Below are positions 26,115-39,300 of a stretch of DNA of 64,000 nucleotides, piece by piece. The position numbers and the translations under genes were made by a program. The stretch comes from Spirometra erinaceieuropaei (lineage: Eukaryota > Platyhelminthes > Cestoda > Diphyllobothriidea > Diphyllobothriidae): contig CACRXP010000010.1 of assembly GCA_902702965.1 (NCBI GenBank), positions 1,014,406 to 1,078,405 of the forward strand, given 5' to 3'. The notes beneath the pieces are model-generated. The model was not told the origin of the DNA. It made no database searches and saw nothing but the letters and a program-made list of their open reading frames with translations. Position 1 is the stretch's first letter. Each line of letters begins with the position of its first letter.

Positions 26115-26450
26115 TCTATTAATAAACAATCATATTATTACTCTTGTTTGAGTTACATCATACTAGACGCGGGGGCACACGTACAATAGTGGCAAGAACA
26201 GTTCTCATCTGCAAAGAGTCCTGTCTATGAATTGGGGACGTTTGGGTCAGTGTCTCAACAGGGGGTGTGTGTGTTGTCAGTTGCAGCCGGCACGTGCTCG
26301 TGTATGCGCGCGCGTAATAGGTATCGCGTCTCTGGAGGCTGTACTCACCCCTGAACTGATCTCATATTTCTGACAATGTGAGCAGCACCAGAAAAAGCCT
26401 GAGCAAACACTGCCAACCGGCAGATCAGGTCTGCCAGAGGACGCCCACTT
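26115..26450. repeat. Dispersed repeat, copy B (related to 22.12-22.37 kb)
   Basis: The second half (26190-26440) matches the repeat at 22118-22370. The first part (26118-26175) resembles the LINE 3' end at 18225-18290, sharing a 'taataaacaa..atattatt' block followed by a 'tactaga.gc' block. It is therefore probably a truncated retroelement copy joined to, or continuous with, the other repeat. Confidence 0.7.
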
Positions 26451-26779
26451 GCGCGCGAGTGCTCGCTGACACGGCTGGCGATAGATTGCTGGTATACGCT
26501 GCTCGCGAGGTGATCGATCGATCAACCGACTAAGGGTGAGTCATTGCCAGAGAGGGTTATTCGTGGGTGTAAAGTTACACTTCTCTCAGCTTCGCATGCA
26601 GTAGGGAGGTGACGCGGTTATTGATAGCACAAACATCACGAGTCCTCGAATGCACAGCATCGGTGATAATGAATGTGTCGCAGTCACAATTCATGTAATA
26701 ACAGGTGGAACATGTGAGTAAGGATTCCCGTACTACAGGTGGATTTGTGCTAAACTCTAGGGAGGCACTTATTCCCATA

Positions 26780-26874
26780 TTACCCTCCTAACCCTAAGCA
26801 TAAAGCCAACTGTAACAAATTTAGGCCTGATCTTTCAAACCCTAACTGTAACACCAACCCTCATTCTAACTCCA
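26780..26874 (-). repeat. Short degenerate CCCTAA telomere-like tract
   Basis: About 95 bp hold scattered CCTAACCCTAA, ACCCTAACTGTAAC and similar units, the complement of the block at 14.4-14.9 kb, heavily mutated. Confidence 0.6.
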
Positions 26875-26880
26875 GCCTCC

Positions 26881-29080
26881 TTGGAAGCTAGGACAAAAGA
26901 CACCTGCAATTAAGGGGGGAGGGGGTCCGTATCCCTGTGCACTACCTAGTATCAGAATCAATTGGGGACGCTAGCAAGCGGATTGTAATCCGTTTGTTCC
27001 AAAAGCGGAAGCCGAAAGTCAAACAGCCGAAATGGCACCCTACTATTTAACTTTACTGCTGTGAGAAAAATCCTGAACGAATACGATATTTCGGTCTAAA
27101 CTACACAAACAACCCCGAAGAATTGTGTCATATACTTAAAAGGCTGATAAAGTACCTTAGTTACTTATCTACCATCTTTAAGGGCATTAAAGGCTGATGT
27201 TATTAGGAGACGTCGGCAGGAGATTGTGTGGGTGGTATCAGGGTTCCTCAACTCAGATCGACGTAGCGTGAGTCAGACAGGCACGTAATATCACGTGAAC
27301 CGTCATTTGTTATTGCCAGAAAATCTTGTCTTCTGGCTTCGAAAATCAGCCAGAGCGGGTTTCGGTTAAACTACGAGGAGATTTAAATGGCTGAATTGAA
27401 ACTGAAACGGCATAGTCTGGACCAATAAGTCCCACATCCAAACGCAGAAACTCGATGGTAAACTGCGTGTGCAGAGGGCTTCAGGACAATGCAATGTTTC
27501 GAAGATGACATATCCAATTTTGTAGAGATCGGAAACATATGGATCAGCGGAACCCGTACGATATCCATCAAAATTATAGCGCCGTAGGGTCAATGAGGAC
27601 AGCAGGGGAAGTGTGCCCACTGATAACAGACTTGCGAAGATGCACCATTCAGGATAACAAGGTATGGTCTTAGCGAGCACCCTCTCTCTAAACCTGTCAG
27701 AACCATATCGAAAATTACGCCCTTCCACAGTCCAGACAAATCGGACCTTATTACTAATAAAGAGACTGATTGGGTAACAAGGGTCTTAAAACTCGAAGCA
27801 CCTTTGACTGCGCCAAGTTTTGCTAATGCAACTTCACCTACTTGAAATCCTCTGTCCCATTTAAAGTTTGCCGCGTATATTAAAAACAGGACGAAAGTTT
27901 TTACAGTGATTGCTGGGTATGGAGGGCCGATACTTAGTCCTGCATATTTAAGGGAGTCGCCCCACCAGCAGTTAAACTATTTTGGAAATTTCGGACTCCG
28001 TGAGGGCGCCCCTACTGGATAAGCTGAATGCCACAGTAGCAAGAAGGCCCCCAGGAGATTCGTGTAGTTTGCGGACGAAAAGGCTAAAATTTGTCATTCA
28101 GCCCACGAGAACTACCCGCATTATCCTGCGCAATCTCCACCCCACCCCACCCCCCTCCCAAGATTTTTTTTAGCACAGTGACGCCTTTCAGGACTCATGA
28201 GAGCAAACGACAGAAAGTCTTACCACGAAATGAGCTTCAGTCGTTGAGGGCCCCCTATCCAGAACAGAGCTGCGAATAAAGTGTCATCTGTTATTATTAT
28301 TATTATACTCTTAACTGGCACTATTACTAATTTAACTATGAGACTACAGTCACCCAAAGTCTAGCCGAACTATTGTACGTCTTGCTCTAGCCAGTTTTTC
28401 TAAGCAAATTCATATAGACGCCTTCAAATAATTTTAGTAGGGTTCATCAACGTCCATTTCAGCCAGCAGGTAATGAATGGGTACGCGTCGAAATCTGGCC
28501 ATCGTTCGTCGTCGTCATCCTCTGAAAAAGTAGTGCTGAAATCTACTCTATAAATCCCATGACCAGTATAAACCCGAATTCGGAAGATGTACCCAAGGCA
28601 TTTGGGGTCACGGCGCTGAGGGCATTTGCAGAGTTATGACGCCATGGATGGATGCAAACTTTTAACGCAAAAGCCATATTTCGTCGACTTAACAGAAAGA
28701 CACATAGCAGTCATATCTGCCCTTTTTCGAAGGTCACAAAGAGCCAAAAAAGTGTAAATCTACACTTACTGAAATCAGCCGTCGAACTTATAGAACAGTC
28801 TGAACAACAAGGACTGACTCTAAGGACTTTATCACGGTTTAAGAACTAACAAATCAACGAAAGAACCTATTTATGCTTTCTCATGCATATTTATCAGCAG
28901 AAAAATTAAAAGGCATGCTCCCAGTCTAAAAAAGAGTCTTGTTTGAACTTCAGGGAATCGGGGTGGTGTTACGTGTGCCACGAACCCTTGTCTCAAGTAT
29001 GGTTTCAAGTGAGAAAAGGAACTGATTACAATTTTCTCATCGTTTCTGATGATGTCCACCGGGATCTCAACAGCAGGGGG
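26881..29080. other. Unassigned sequence with small (ATT)n repeat
   Basis: No gene was recognised. A short ATT repeat lies at 28291-28307. Frames at 27366-27728 (-) and 28871-29059 (-) have no domain and no supporting splice sites. Confidence 0.5.
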
Positions 29081-29089
29081 ATGCAGGGA

Positions 29090-29925
29090 CGCTAACCAGC
29101 GCTCGAGTTAGTTTGTAGTGATAGTAGACTTGCGATGCATCTACCACACTTTCAACTCCTCGCGCTCCTTAGTCCGCTGTCATTAAGAAGCCAAGAAGAT
29201 TGGCGGCAGAATCGGACACAGATGGCTGTCATGACATGAACCCGCGCCTAGGCTCTCCGGCAGATCGCCTGACCAGCACACAAAGGACCGCGATTCCACA
29301 CACCAAGAAAGGGTGTGGGGCGGCTGGGATCGCAAGCCATTGAAAGAGCTATAAAGGCCACATTAAGGAGGAACCATTACAGCCTGGCTCCCCGTCCTGA
29401 AAAGAGAGCCCAGTTATCCCGTCAGTTGGTTGTAATTTAAGCCACGGCCTTTAGCTCACCGTGCGCCAGATTGTTTATAGTGGGGAATATGCGCTGAGAG
29501 AGTCGACCTAACTCCTCCCCCCACCCCAGAAACTAGTCGATTGTCCAAGCCGATCAGTTACCTGATGCTTCGACTGGGAACCGCGGTTGACAGAGCTAAG
29601 AACGACGTGTCTGCGCATGCCGTACATACGGCCCGGCTCCCCACACAACTCGTCACGATTTCACACAGTGGGGTGGGCGGCTCGGATTCCACATGCGTCA
29701 GGGTGCCATAGAGGTCACGTGAAGGAGTACGAGGACACGCTTCCCACTTACGTGAGACGTGCATATTTCTTGTCTCTGGGGTGGGGTGATAAGGGACGGG
29801 CTCATGCATCATGTGTTTCAGTGAAAAGGTATGAGGTGAGGGCTTTGACCGGCTGCATTTTACCGTGGGTTTTTATGAATGCGCATGTGGCCGAAGAGGC
29901 CATGACGAACCAATTTTTAAAGCTC
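29090..29925 (-). repeat. LINE with C2H2 tail, copy 2: 3' end and last finger only
   Basis: Homologous to 18225-19150. On the minus strand at about 29915-29868 it reads RHGLFGHMRIHKNPR, the end of the second C2H2 finger of the LINE at 19-21 kb, in better condition than in that copy. The rest is the untranslated tail. The reverse transcriptase is missing, which fits a 5'-truncated insertion, as is usual for target-primed reverse transcription. Confidence 0.7.
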
Positions 29926-30525
29926 TATACTTACAGGAACTTTGCCCACTTGTTCAGTTAAAAACTGAATATTGTTAATACATTGAACTTACACGTAGTA
30001 GGCTAAAAATGACGCAACTATCTTTCTTTCCCAAGACTTGTAACCCTTTCAAATACAAGCATTTGCGTAGTCAAAAGAGGCAGTTAGGATCCAAAAATCA
30101 AGGCAGTTATATCAAATAACATCAAGTGTGTTATCGTTACAGCGTAATCCACTCGACGCATAACAGGCATCGCACATGAACCTGACGGAAACGGTTCAGG
30201 TGGATATTAAATCTACTCCCACTCACAAGATACGATATGTGGATCTGCCGAACAGCGGTTGCTTGGGTAAATGGAGTTTGGGTGGAGGAGGGAAGAGTGA
30301 AATTTTTGTCAGCAAAGTGGGGAAAACAAGTGGTACATAATGAAGTTAGTTCATTATGCCATTTGCCTAGCCAGAAATTGGTCAAAGCTCCTGCCTCTTG
30401 ATGCAGTCGCTCGTGGGAAGTAGTCTCTTTGTGGGTAAGACCGTATTTATTAGTCCAAAGTTTCAGTTCTAAAAACGGAAAAAAAGTGGTGCATTAAAGA
30501 GGAGGAAAGTTACAGAGGAACGTGC
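29926..30525. other. Unassigned sequence
   Basis: Nothing recognisable. A frame at 30137-30385 (-) carries no family motif. Confidence 0.5.
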
Positions 30526-30531
30526 TATTAG

Positions 30532-31283
30532 GTACAGTAGGTGTGCTAACTCAGGAAATGTCGGCCGAAATTTTGAAATGAGTTCTCGTTTGGAAAAGAC
30601 TATTTATGTATGATTGTAACAATAATCATAGTTAAGCATAATTCTATAATGGTCCAGTTACCTCAGGGTGTCTTCTGTCGATCGAACGTATTTCCGAATG
30701 CATGCAAAGCCAATACTTTTAAAAAATGACTACTTAAGCAGCATGCAATTTTCCCATTGATTTCAGATGCCCTTAAAAAGTCAATTATATTTCATGGAAA
30801 ACATGCACAAAAATATCCATTTTTTACTTGTTCGGTAGGAAATTACGTCTTCTTCCAATTCTAAACTCGAAGGAAGAATATCATTCGGTTTAAAAAACTT
30901 TTATAAATCCTGAATAATTCTGTACCAGACCTGCTGTTATACTTGCATTCAGGGTTTCAAAACTACAAGCCGTATATTTTCCGTGTACGGAAAACCATAC
31001 ATTACTCTACGTATAAAAAGGAAACCATATGGGGTTAATAAAATTAAGCAGTGAATTTAAGCAATATTGTTAACTTTACAAGCCACATTTTTTGCAAAAT
31101 ATTGATGTTGCATGCAGTCGGAAATAACTTATTTCGAAAAAAGACATCCTGAGGTAACTGGATCACTATAGAATTATGCGTGACTAAGGTTATTGTTACA
31201 ACCATACTTAATTAACCTCTTCGAAACGAGAACGCATTTCAAAATTTCGGCCGACATTTCATGAGTTAGCCCACCTACTGTAC
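30532..31283. repeat. Foldback element with ~145-bp inverted arms
   Basis: The left arm (about 30532-30680) is the reverse complement, with mismatches, of the right arm (about 31139-31283). The arms share a block reading 'atgtcggccgaaattttgaa' and a block around 'ttgtaacaataa'. The interior of about 460 bp contains the dispersed repeat also found at 11150-11430. Long inverted arms around a non-coding centre fit a non-autonomous foldback DNA transposon. A frame at 31174-31596 (-) crosses the right arm and is not evidence of a gene. Confidence 0.75.
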
Positions 31284-32075
31284 GAGCTGACAATTTGAGT
31301 AATTTAAGTTTCACACGCAGATTGTCGACTTTAAACCGGCGTTGAAATTTCGGCGTGATACAAAAGAACGCCATGCGACACCACCTACTGCAGAAGAAAC
31401 TGCATTGCCTGCAGACTCCCCTTCCATCACCGAAGAAACGGTGACGACTACAGAAAACATCGCAGTTTAACCTGTCAATCCGCGTAGGCAACAATTTTTT
31501 GCATGTCTTCAGTTGTGCTATTGGGAGGGAAGCCTGAACGGCTAAAGCTGCCAGCATAAGAATAGACGGTTCCTTCGAGTTGGGCCAGAAGTACACGATG
31601 GCACTACTAGCTTTTGGCGGCAGTTTAGCTAACTGAATTGCTCCATGGGAATTTTCGCAACTTCATAATTGAATTAATTTTAAAGGCCGTCGCCGCAAGT
31701 GCAGGCAAGAGTCTTCCGTAAATTAAATCACAAGAAATAGCAGTCAGCCCTTTCTGACAAAATCTGGATAGAAGTTGCATAATTCAAAATCACTTCCTAT
31801 TGGGATGACACTGATCAAAGGTATGAGGAGCATAAGCGTAGAATTTCAAGTGTGACCTTAGTAACAAAACGACTTCGAGTCCATAACCATGCGCACTGAT
31901 GGGTAGGAGCCCAATCAATACGTGGACGGGGGTGCGGTACGTTGTCATCACTAGTCTTATCGGCTCTCAGTGTTGAACTGTAATTCTGACAGGTAAAATA
32001 TAAACCAGTGAAAGACAGCATTTCTGCTAGCCAGTTTACCTCTGCCGATGTTACCTCAGGGCAACCTGAATTATA
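31284..32075. other. Unassigned sequence
   Basis: No domain was recognised in either strand's short frames. Confidence 0.45.
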
Positions 32076-32078
32076 TTT

Positions 32079-32173
32079 GGTCGGATCTTATTTCGTAGCC
32101 TCCAGTTGACAAGCCTCAGTCTAACCCCCAACCCCTAACCCTAACAGGTACGGCTACGAAATCAGATCTTGCC
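32079..32173. repeat. Hairpin with telomere-like loop
   Basis: Arms of 22 bp (32079-32100 and 32152-32173) are reverse complements with a few mismatches, sharing 'atttcgtagcc'. The loop holds CTAACCCCCAACCCCTAACCC-type sequence. This may be one terminus of the larger structure that follows. Confidence 0.7.
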
Positions 32174-32336
32174 TTATATTTACCAGCTAAACCCTCCCCC
32201 AGGGTAGTTAACTGAGAGGGTGGTTCTGGATGGCATTCGCAATTCTAAACCTGGACAGCAAATCAACCAACCAGTGGCAGAAGTTTCAAGGGTAGATCTA
32301 ATAGATTGCCCGTTATTTTCAGCAAAAGAGTATGAA

Positions 32337-32386
32337 GTATTCAATCAGGAATGGGTGCACACCGATCTATTGGCTTCACGAAGCAA
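32337..32386 (+). repeat. Direct repeat of the palindrome loop, copy 1
   Basis: About 50 bp starting at 'gtattcaatcaggaatggg' recur almost unchanged at 32697-32746, the loop of the large inverted repeat next door (differences only around 'tgcac/catac' and 'acgaag/accaag'). Confidence 0.85.
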
Positions 32387-32466
32387 ACAAACTGCGCATG
32401 GACGGCAAAGGTCACGAACAGGCAACCAGTTACCAGGCCGAAGTCGGCCAAGTCATAATAGCAGCA

Positions 32467-32973
32467 AGGAGGGACGACAAAGAATGCGCATAGCACAGTT
32501 TCGGGTTTTTCTGCCTTCATTCAGCCAACCATAACCCTAACCAGCAACTGGGATCAGAAACACAAAGATGCGCACAGACGCACCTGGCGCAGTTGGTCCA
32601 CCACTGGAGTCTTCCAGATGGGTCGTAAGCACCTCATCGAACCGAAGTTCATCAGTGCCTCGCACCCGTCATTCTCGGTCGCTGCAGATCGGGTATTTAT
32701 TCAATCAGGAATGGGCATACACCGATCTATTGGCTTCACCAAGCAGCGACAGAGAATGACAGGTGGCGAGGCACTAATGAACTTCGGTCCGATGAGGTGC
32801 TTACGACCCATCTGGAAGACTCCAGTGGTGGACCAACTGCGCCAGGTGCGTCTGTGCGCATCTTTGTGTTTCTGATCCCAGTTGCTGGTTAGGGTTATGG
32901 TTGGCTGAATGAAGGCAGAATAAGCCCAAAACAGTACTGTATAAATCTACCCGCATTCTCTGTCGTCCCTCCT
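32467..32973. repeat. Large inverted repeat, ~220-bp arms and 57-bp loop
   Basis: The left arm 32467-32685 and right arm 32743-32973 are reverse complements with few mismatches over the inner 180 bp; a small length difference lies in the outer part. Each arm includes one TAACCCTAAC/GTTAGGGTTA unit. The loop (32686-32742) carries the second copy of the direct repeat at 32337-32386. Frames at 32220-32534, 32568-32759 and 32618-32875 all run through the arms and are not convincing genes. Confidence 0.85.
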
Positions 32974-33130
32974 CGCGAATAGTATGAGGTATGTTAAAAT
33001 GCCCTCAAAAGACTGCCTAACGACCTATTTAGTGCAACAAAAGCCGAAAGAGAGTAAGAAAACCCAGGTTATCTCCCTTTACTTTGATTAAGCTGCTACA
33101 AAGTTAAGCTGCATGCAAGCCCTGTCTTAC

Positions 33131-33318
33131 CTCAGCTGTGCCAAACTGGTGAGTTAATCGAGTAATTTCCGCTGCGGGGTCAGGTGCAGAACTGTTTGAC
33201 GCGTTCCAAGAGCCATTAATGTCCCTTCGTCTGGCAGGCAGCAGTCCATTACCTTTACCCAACTGCATCGCAGTCATTCGCTCCTTCAACTCGCGAGTCA
33301 GTGTGGGCATATGAGCAG
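33131..33318 (-). CDS. EPS8: EPS8-like exon before the C-terminal effector region
   Basis: Acceptor CCGCAG at 33319-33324, after a pyrimidine-rich tract; donor GAG|GTAAGA. The exon opens with two bases that complete the codon left by the exon ending at 41394, so the phase fits. It encodes about 62 residues beginning AAHMPTLTRELKERMTAMQL and ending THQFGTAE. The 'LTxELxxRMT' segment resembles the short helix found just upstream of the actin-binding effector domain in EPS8 proteins. It ends in phase 0, so at least one more coding exon should follow at lower coordinates. I searched down to about 27 kb by eye and did not find one. Confidence 0.7.
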
Positions 33319-36300
33319 CTGCGGTTAATGGAGAATAAAAAAATTCCCGATTCCTAATAGCGAATACAAATAAAACCAAGGCAAACAAACCGACAAAACA
33401 GAATAATAAAAATAAATAGATCCAAGACCGTTGTAAGACCCCGTCTGGCAGAAATTACACGGAGCAGTGACAGTAACTCGCTATAAATGAGGTGGTTATC
33501 AGTTGGATGATGAGGAGAATGGAAAATATGGACCTGCAGTCTGAGACTTGCGGCTTATTGTATGATTTGTGGTAAATTCTGTTTTTTTGGAAGAAATCCC
33601 AGATCTGCCCGGTAGAGTTTTAAGTTTGTTGAACCAAGCAAAATGTCGTGCCACTAAGTAAATAAGCTACCTAGTATAGCATTTCACCCTCTCGCAGATT
33701 TATTGAAGATGACATAGTTTCCTTGGCTAAGGTTATGCATAGGGGCAAACAACGGTTACATCCTTGATTGCTACACCCACGTATGGCCCTTGAGAAAGGA
33801 AGAAAAAAGACGAATAAATAAAGTTAATTGACCGAACGTGCTGTGTTCTTTTGAATGCGAGCTAGATGCTACAAATAATATACAAAACTGGAAAAGATAG
33901 GTCATCATTACTCTTGCTTCAAAACTTCAGAGCATGGTTTAATTCGACGTCTCAAATTTCCTCGTAGGATGGTTTTTGCCTGCGAAAGTTTATCTCTTCC
34001 GTAAGACGTCTCACTCAATTGCATTTCCCCAAAAATACACGAGTAACCTCACGAGTACGAAAGTGTGAAGTGCACTCTCCGCTGCCATCTCCAGCACAGT
34101 TGGTGCGCAGACTTCAAAAAGAAACTTCGTTTCAGCAGGCAGAAATAAACTGTCGTTTCTATGTTAAGGACATGGATTTATTGTTTTAAGGACAGAAGAG
34201 TATAGCTTAGAGCAACGGGCGTGGCGTGCGAATGTTAGGGTTGCCAAAGGTTGATAGGAGGGTAGCAGCAGAGTCAAACTTCACATAGGTTGACTCAACA
34301 TTCAGGCGCTGGGAAAAGGGCTGCATTTACGAGTCAAAAATAGAGATTGGGAATCACACACACCTGTCTTTTAAGTCTGAAATGTATACAAAATTTGATG
34401 TACTTACGTTGTTTATGGCCTGAAAAAGGGGAATGGAGGACAAAACAACACATTTTTAGTGTAGAACAAGCATTGGAATTCGTGGGCGTTCCAGAGCATG
34501 AGTCAAAGACGTTTAGGAAGCATACGCAGCCAGTTAAACTCACCGATAATCTGTTGTAGAATCCGCTGTTTCCTCGCACTTGAATTGCCGACCTCGGCTG
34601 AAGTGGGACAAAGTCAAATCTTTGTGTATATGGCTACGAACTGGCAACAAGTTTAATGGTGCGTGAAAGTGAGCGTGCAGACATGTGGTGATGGCGCATT
34701 TTTAGAGTAAAAATTAACACTGGATAAATACATGCTCGGGTACGCTTGGCCGCTCTTTCGTTCTTGGTTAGCATGGGTACTAAATACGTCACTGACAACT
34801 TTGAGCTGATCTGTTTTGGCGCAAGATCCTCTTCATTGTGTAGCATTAGTGAACCGACCGAATCCACTCGAAAAGTGATCTCTGCCTGATGAAAAAGTCT
34901 GGTGCGCACACCAACCTATTCTTTCAAAGTCAGTACGGCGTTCACGAAAGTATTCAACAGTGCACGTGATACACTCGCGTTGAAGCGCTTATATATGTAT
35001 AAAAGCGTCCAAAGAATTCCGGCTTAGGTCTGAGAGGCGTCTGATCATACAAGGAACGGTAGCATGCGACCCCCTTGCTTCGAAATGACAAAAGTGAGAA
35101 CAAGCCTTAGTAATTTCGCTTTGCGATGCAAAAGATGCAAACACTATACGCATTTTACTCAAATAACTCCAACTTCTTATTTCAGCTGATAGGATCAAGA
35201 TTTATTGAAAGTTAAGTAATCAGGTTGTCTTATACTTTTACCTGCCGTTACGGCTCCTGAGTCCAAAAATGACGAAGAGTCCTCTTATGCCATTGACTCC
35301 CTATTACCTTTATTACGCACATTTCTGACATTCATAGGATTTATAAACGTTATAAGCTTATCGTCAACTTAACATGTAGTCCTTAGGCAACTGCAACAAC
35401 CTAAAACCCCCCTCCGAAGTCGCAGATGGACAGAGATCATGAAAGGCATCAACAAAAGCACACATTTTCCAGGAATTCCCAAAGGCAATCAATGGGTATT
35501 CAGAACCTAATGAGTCGGGAAGTTAGACATCTCCAATCCCCCTTCGCGAATTTTTGATGCCTCTATTCATTGGTAAGGTATGGCTTTAGGATGGAAAGCA
35601 TTCGGCCGAAAGGAAATAACTACACCTTATTAATAAGTACATTATACATCTGGTGCAGAGAGAGGGGAGTTAAATACTGAGAGAAAAATATGCAAAAATG
35701 TAGTAAGCTAGACAAACCCACGTGTTTTGGTTGACAAAGTAAAGCTGAAGTTCGCAGGCAGCACAATCTAACCACAAGACACCAGCAATGCTACAGACCG
35801 GAAAATCGTTGCCGCAAATGTTGAAATTAGTCATCCGTTGCAAATTCCTTTCGACTACCTAAAAGGCTCATCCTTGAAGTTAAGGTGGACCAAATGGAAT
35901 TGTGATTACTTTTCTACGCACTTGGATTTTTTGTGCATCTAAAGTGTTCGAAGATATACGCTTATTTCGAAATAAGATAAGGTTGGCTGATGAAAGCGAT
36001 ATTCGACAGGACCGATTCGAGTGGAGTTTACTTCCCGCGAAAACGGCAATAAATAGAATGCACTGCACTGCTTAGTGTCGACAAAAACATGACATCGCCA
36101 AATTCCCCTCCTCCAGTTTACCAGTTAAATACTTTGAGTGGGGGCATATACCAATAATTCTTCCCAAAATTCAAATGCAATAACTTCAGTCTCTGCAATA
36201 GACGGTATTTCAAATGACTTCGATGGTTTTAAACTGATTTTTGGCCAACCTGTCGTGTGTAACACGGTCTAGTCGAATACTGAGACCTAACGAAAGCTTA

Positions 36301-39300
36301 ATAGTTAATTTCTCACTCTGTTCCTATGAGCGACGGAATTGAAATGACGGTTCAGTATGCCTTTTCCGGACAGAGACCCTACACTTTATGTCACTGCTCT
36401 TATGTTAGCCTACTCAGATTTCTAGGGAAAGATGTAGTGGCCGATAAAGCGTTAGAAGTAGTACAACAATGACAAGCGCAAAATATGCACAGAACACGGC
36501 ACAGACAGACCTACCTGAGGTCATGCTCAGGACCTGGCTGAATATGAATATCTAACTGCAATACCAGTCAAAGGAGCGATAAGGTCGTCAAGTAAGGCAC
36601 CGCAATTTCCATTTCCAAACTCCATGGATCACTCGCAGATACGCATGAATGATGAACCCAACAGACATCGTGATCTCCCGATTACCATAAGGTAATCGGC
36701 ATTGTATCACAGTGAGCCGAAGCATAGCGGGTTCCACTGTTATCAGCCTCACTGCTACGTTTCAGCACACTTTGATGAACCGAACAGGTCAAATCATAGA
36801 CTCTTGTATTACACGGAGGGTATATGCAAATGGTTGAACCTTGACCAGAATTTTTGGCGAAAGTGGTGCATGTGCAAACCGAACGAACTCCGGTTGGAGC
36901 AAGCCACAGGCCATCGAACGGCCCCCCTAGAATGACACCGACACCTTGATTCACTCTGAGAACAAAGGCTGAAAAAGGGGTACTGCTTGCTGCATACTAA
37001 CTGGCGTAACAAGTATTGAAATTTTTGAGAAATCGAGTCTACAAACTCCCCTGGCATTTTAAATATGCATATTTGTCTTATCAAAAGTCCTTTGAGTAGG
37101 ACCTAATGACGTCTACCCCCAATAACTATGAGTTGGCTGCTAGGGGAACCGACAGATGGGTTTAACAGGAGTCAAACTGCGGAGACTCAGTACAAATAAG
37201 AGTGGACTTTGGTGCCCTCCTAAGGACCAAATAACAGGAAGGGAGATCTACTTGCTAAATTTGACTCTGTAACAGGTGTACCAAGAAACTGCTCATCTAA
37301 CATTATGCCGCGACGGTAATCGCAAATACGAGACGCTGAAAGTGGTCAGGTTTCTGTTCGGCAAGACGCTTGTTTATGTTCCACAGTCTTTTACTGAAAA
37401 TGACATTTCTGAAGTTCAAATAAAATGTTTAATTAAAAGTAGACCTTTTACGTATTAACATAAAAATGACTGGGATGGTCAAATATAGTCCTGCAAATAT
37501 TTGAAGTTAAAAGTGACTTGAGCTTGACATTGAGGCTAAGGATAGCACAGCAACTCTTAGGATTTATTAAATCTCTACGAAATTGTACAGAAACTGTCGT
37601 GTTTCAATCACGGGGAGTAGTATGTGAGTAAATACGACAGAGGACCGAATTTGTCTTCCTCGAAGGTCGGGGGGAGGGTTAACTCAGTATTTATGGCGTG
37701 TGCAGGATTCCAAATGGCTGCGCTAGTTGCCTAACAAGTGGAGAGTTACAGTTTTATTACCTAGCATGACTGTGCAGTGGACCACAATGCTGAATCAAAT
37801 TATTTAAGTTACTGCAAACTGGAAGAAAAGTGAGCCCAACCCCAATCCGATGATATGAGGGCATGCGAGATAGTTAGGTGAGTTTAAAGTGAATTACCCA
37901 CGGGGAAGCTTACAACGCCACTGCCAACGAATGAGACTTTAAGCTGATGGTAGAGGGGCCCTCGTCAATCGTCTTACGGATCTCACTCGTCCCGTTGTGC
38001 TTTGGGACTCTCTCTCTCTCGAGCACCGCTAGCATCCGCACAGCGGCGCGTAACATAGGCTGGCTGACGAGAGTTAATAAGACGGAAATGGCCATTCCAA
38101 TCTCCTTTGCCTTTGTTATTTAAGCTGATGGTTTGAGTTACTCCTAACTTACTAAAACACCTGCTAAAGCTTCAAGCTTATGACCAGGACTGTGCCAAAT
38201 TCCTTTTGAAAAATGTGAATGTGGGGAGTTCCGTGAAGGGTGGTTGAATTTCAGTGAGGGTGTTAGTGCAGCTGCGGAGCGAGTGCGAACGTTAAACACC
38301 TTTCCATTGTGCAAAGGATGGACTTGAAAGGGATGCTGGAAACATGCGAAAGGTGAACTGTGCCAGTTGATGGATCTGTTGCCGTCCTTCCTGATTAAAG
38401 CTGATACATACCTCAAAGGAGAACCATAACATGCTCGATAGTTCTCACTCAATTTTGAATTTTTTCCGTTTTGAAGGTGTACATTTGGATATTACCAGAT
38501 TATTACTCCTCGATTTTTTGACTTGACACATGAACCGACAAAATATTCCAGCAGCGTCCGCAGATAGTTGATGAATCACAACAAACTTCACCATGTTTTT
38601 ATTCCTTGTTTACATTTAGATTTCCCAAATCTTACAAAGTAACCTTAGACTATACTGGTAGGTCTGGAGACTATCTTTCGTCTAGCCTGTTGCCCTGGAT
38701 CAAAATGCTGAGGGGATCAGGCAATCTAGAATCTCACTGATAATCACGTGAGGAAAGTGGTCGGGGCGATGAGTTAGAGGGACTAGTTTGAGTTCGAAAA
38801 TAACTGAGTTGGAAAACGCAATCAAGAGGGCGTAAGCTACTACGTTAATCTGAGTGCGTTATGCGAATCAAAGGAAAGAAAACCACTGCCTGGAAAGTGC
38901 AAGCGAGATTTATTGCAAATTCGGACTACAGGTGTGAGCAAAACATTTCTCTCATCCACGGGAGTGTCTTCCGTTCAGGGAGTAGAACTAGAATCTATGA
39001 TTTCTCCCTTAAAAGCAAAAAAACAAAAGTGGGTGTAAGCGCTTCAGAAATGCTGCCGACAGACACTATTGATAAGTAGCACCGTAATTAGCCTGAGATA
39101 GAAACTGCAAAATCGCAGGCACATCGCCAATGCCCCTCCCCTATAATGAACACTGTCTCTGTATGTACTCCCACGCAAAATGACGTAGGAAATCCACGTT
39201 TAGATCTTACGACTGAGTACTGGGGGCAGAGGGCTAATAGAGGACAATGGGGATCTTTGAAGAAGAAGAAGAAGAATTGGAGGTAAAAAACCTTGAAATC

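Noticed and set aside
27366..27728. 120-codon minus-strand frame
   Set aside because: No domain, a second overlapping frame, and no splice sites that join it to the EPS8-like gene.
28871..29059. Minus-strand frame tested as the missing EPS8 effector domain
   Set aside because: No match to the expected 'WLxxKGF...LFxLxxxEL' pattern.
31174..31596. 140-codon minus-strand frame
   Set aside because: Its 3' half is the arm of a foldback element; the rest has no recognisable family.
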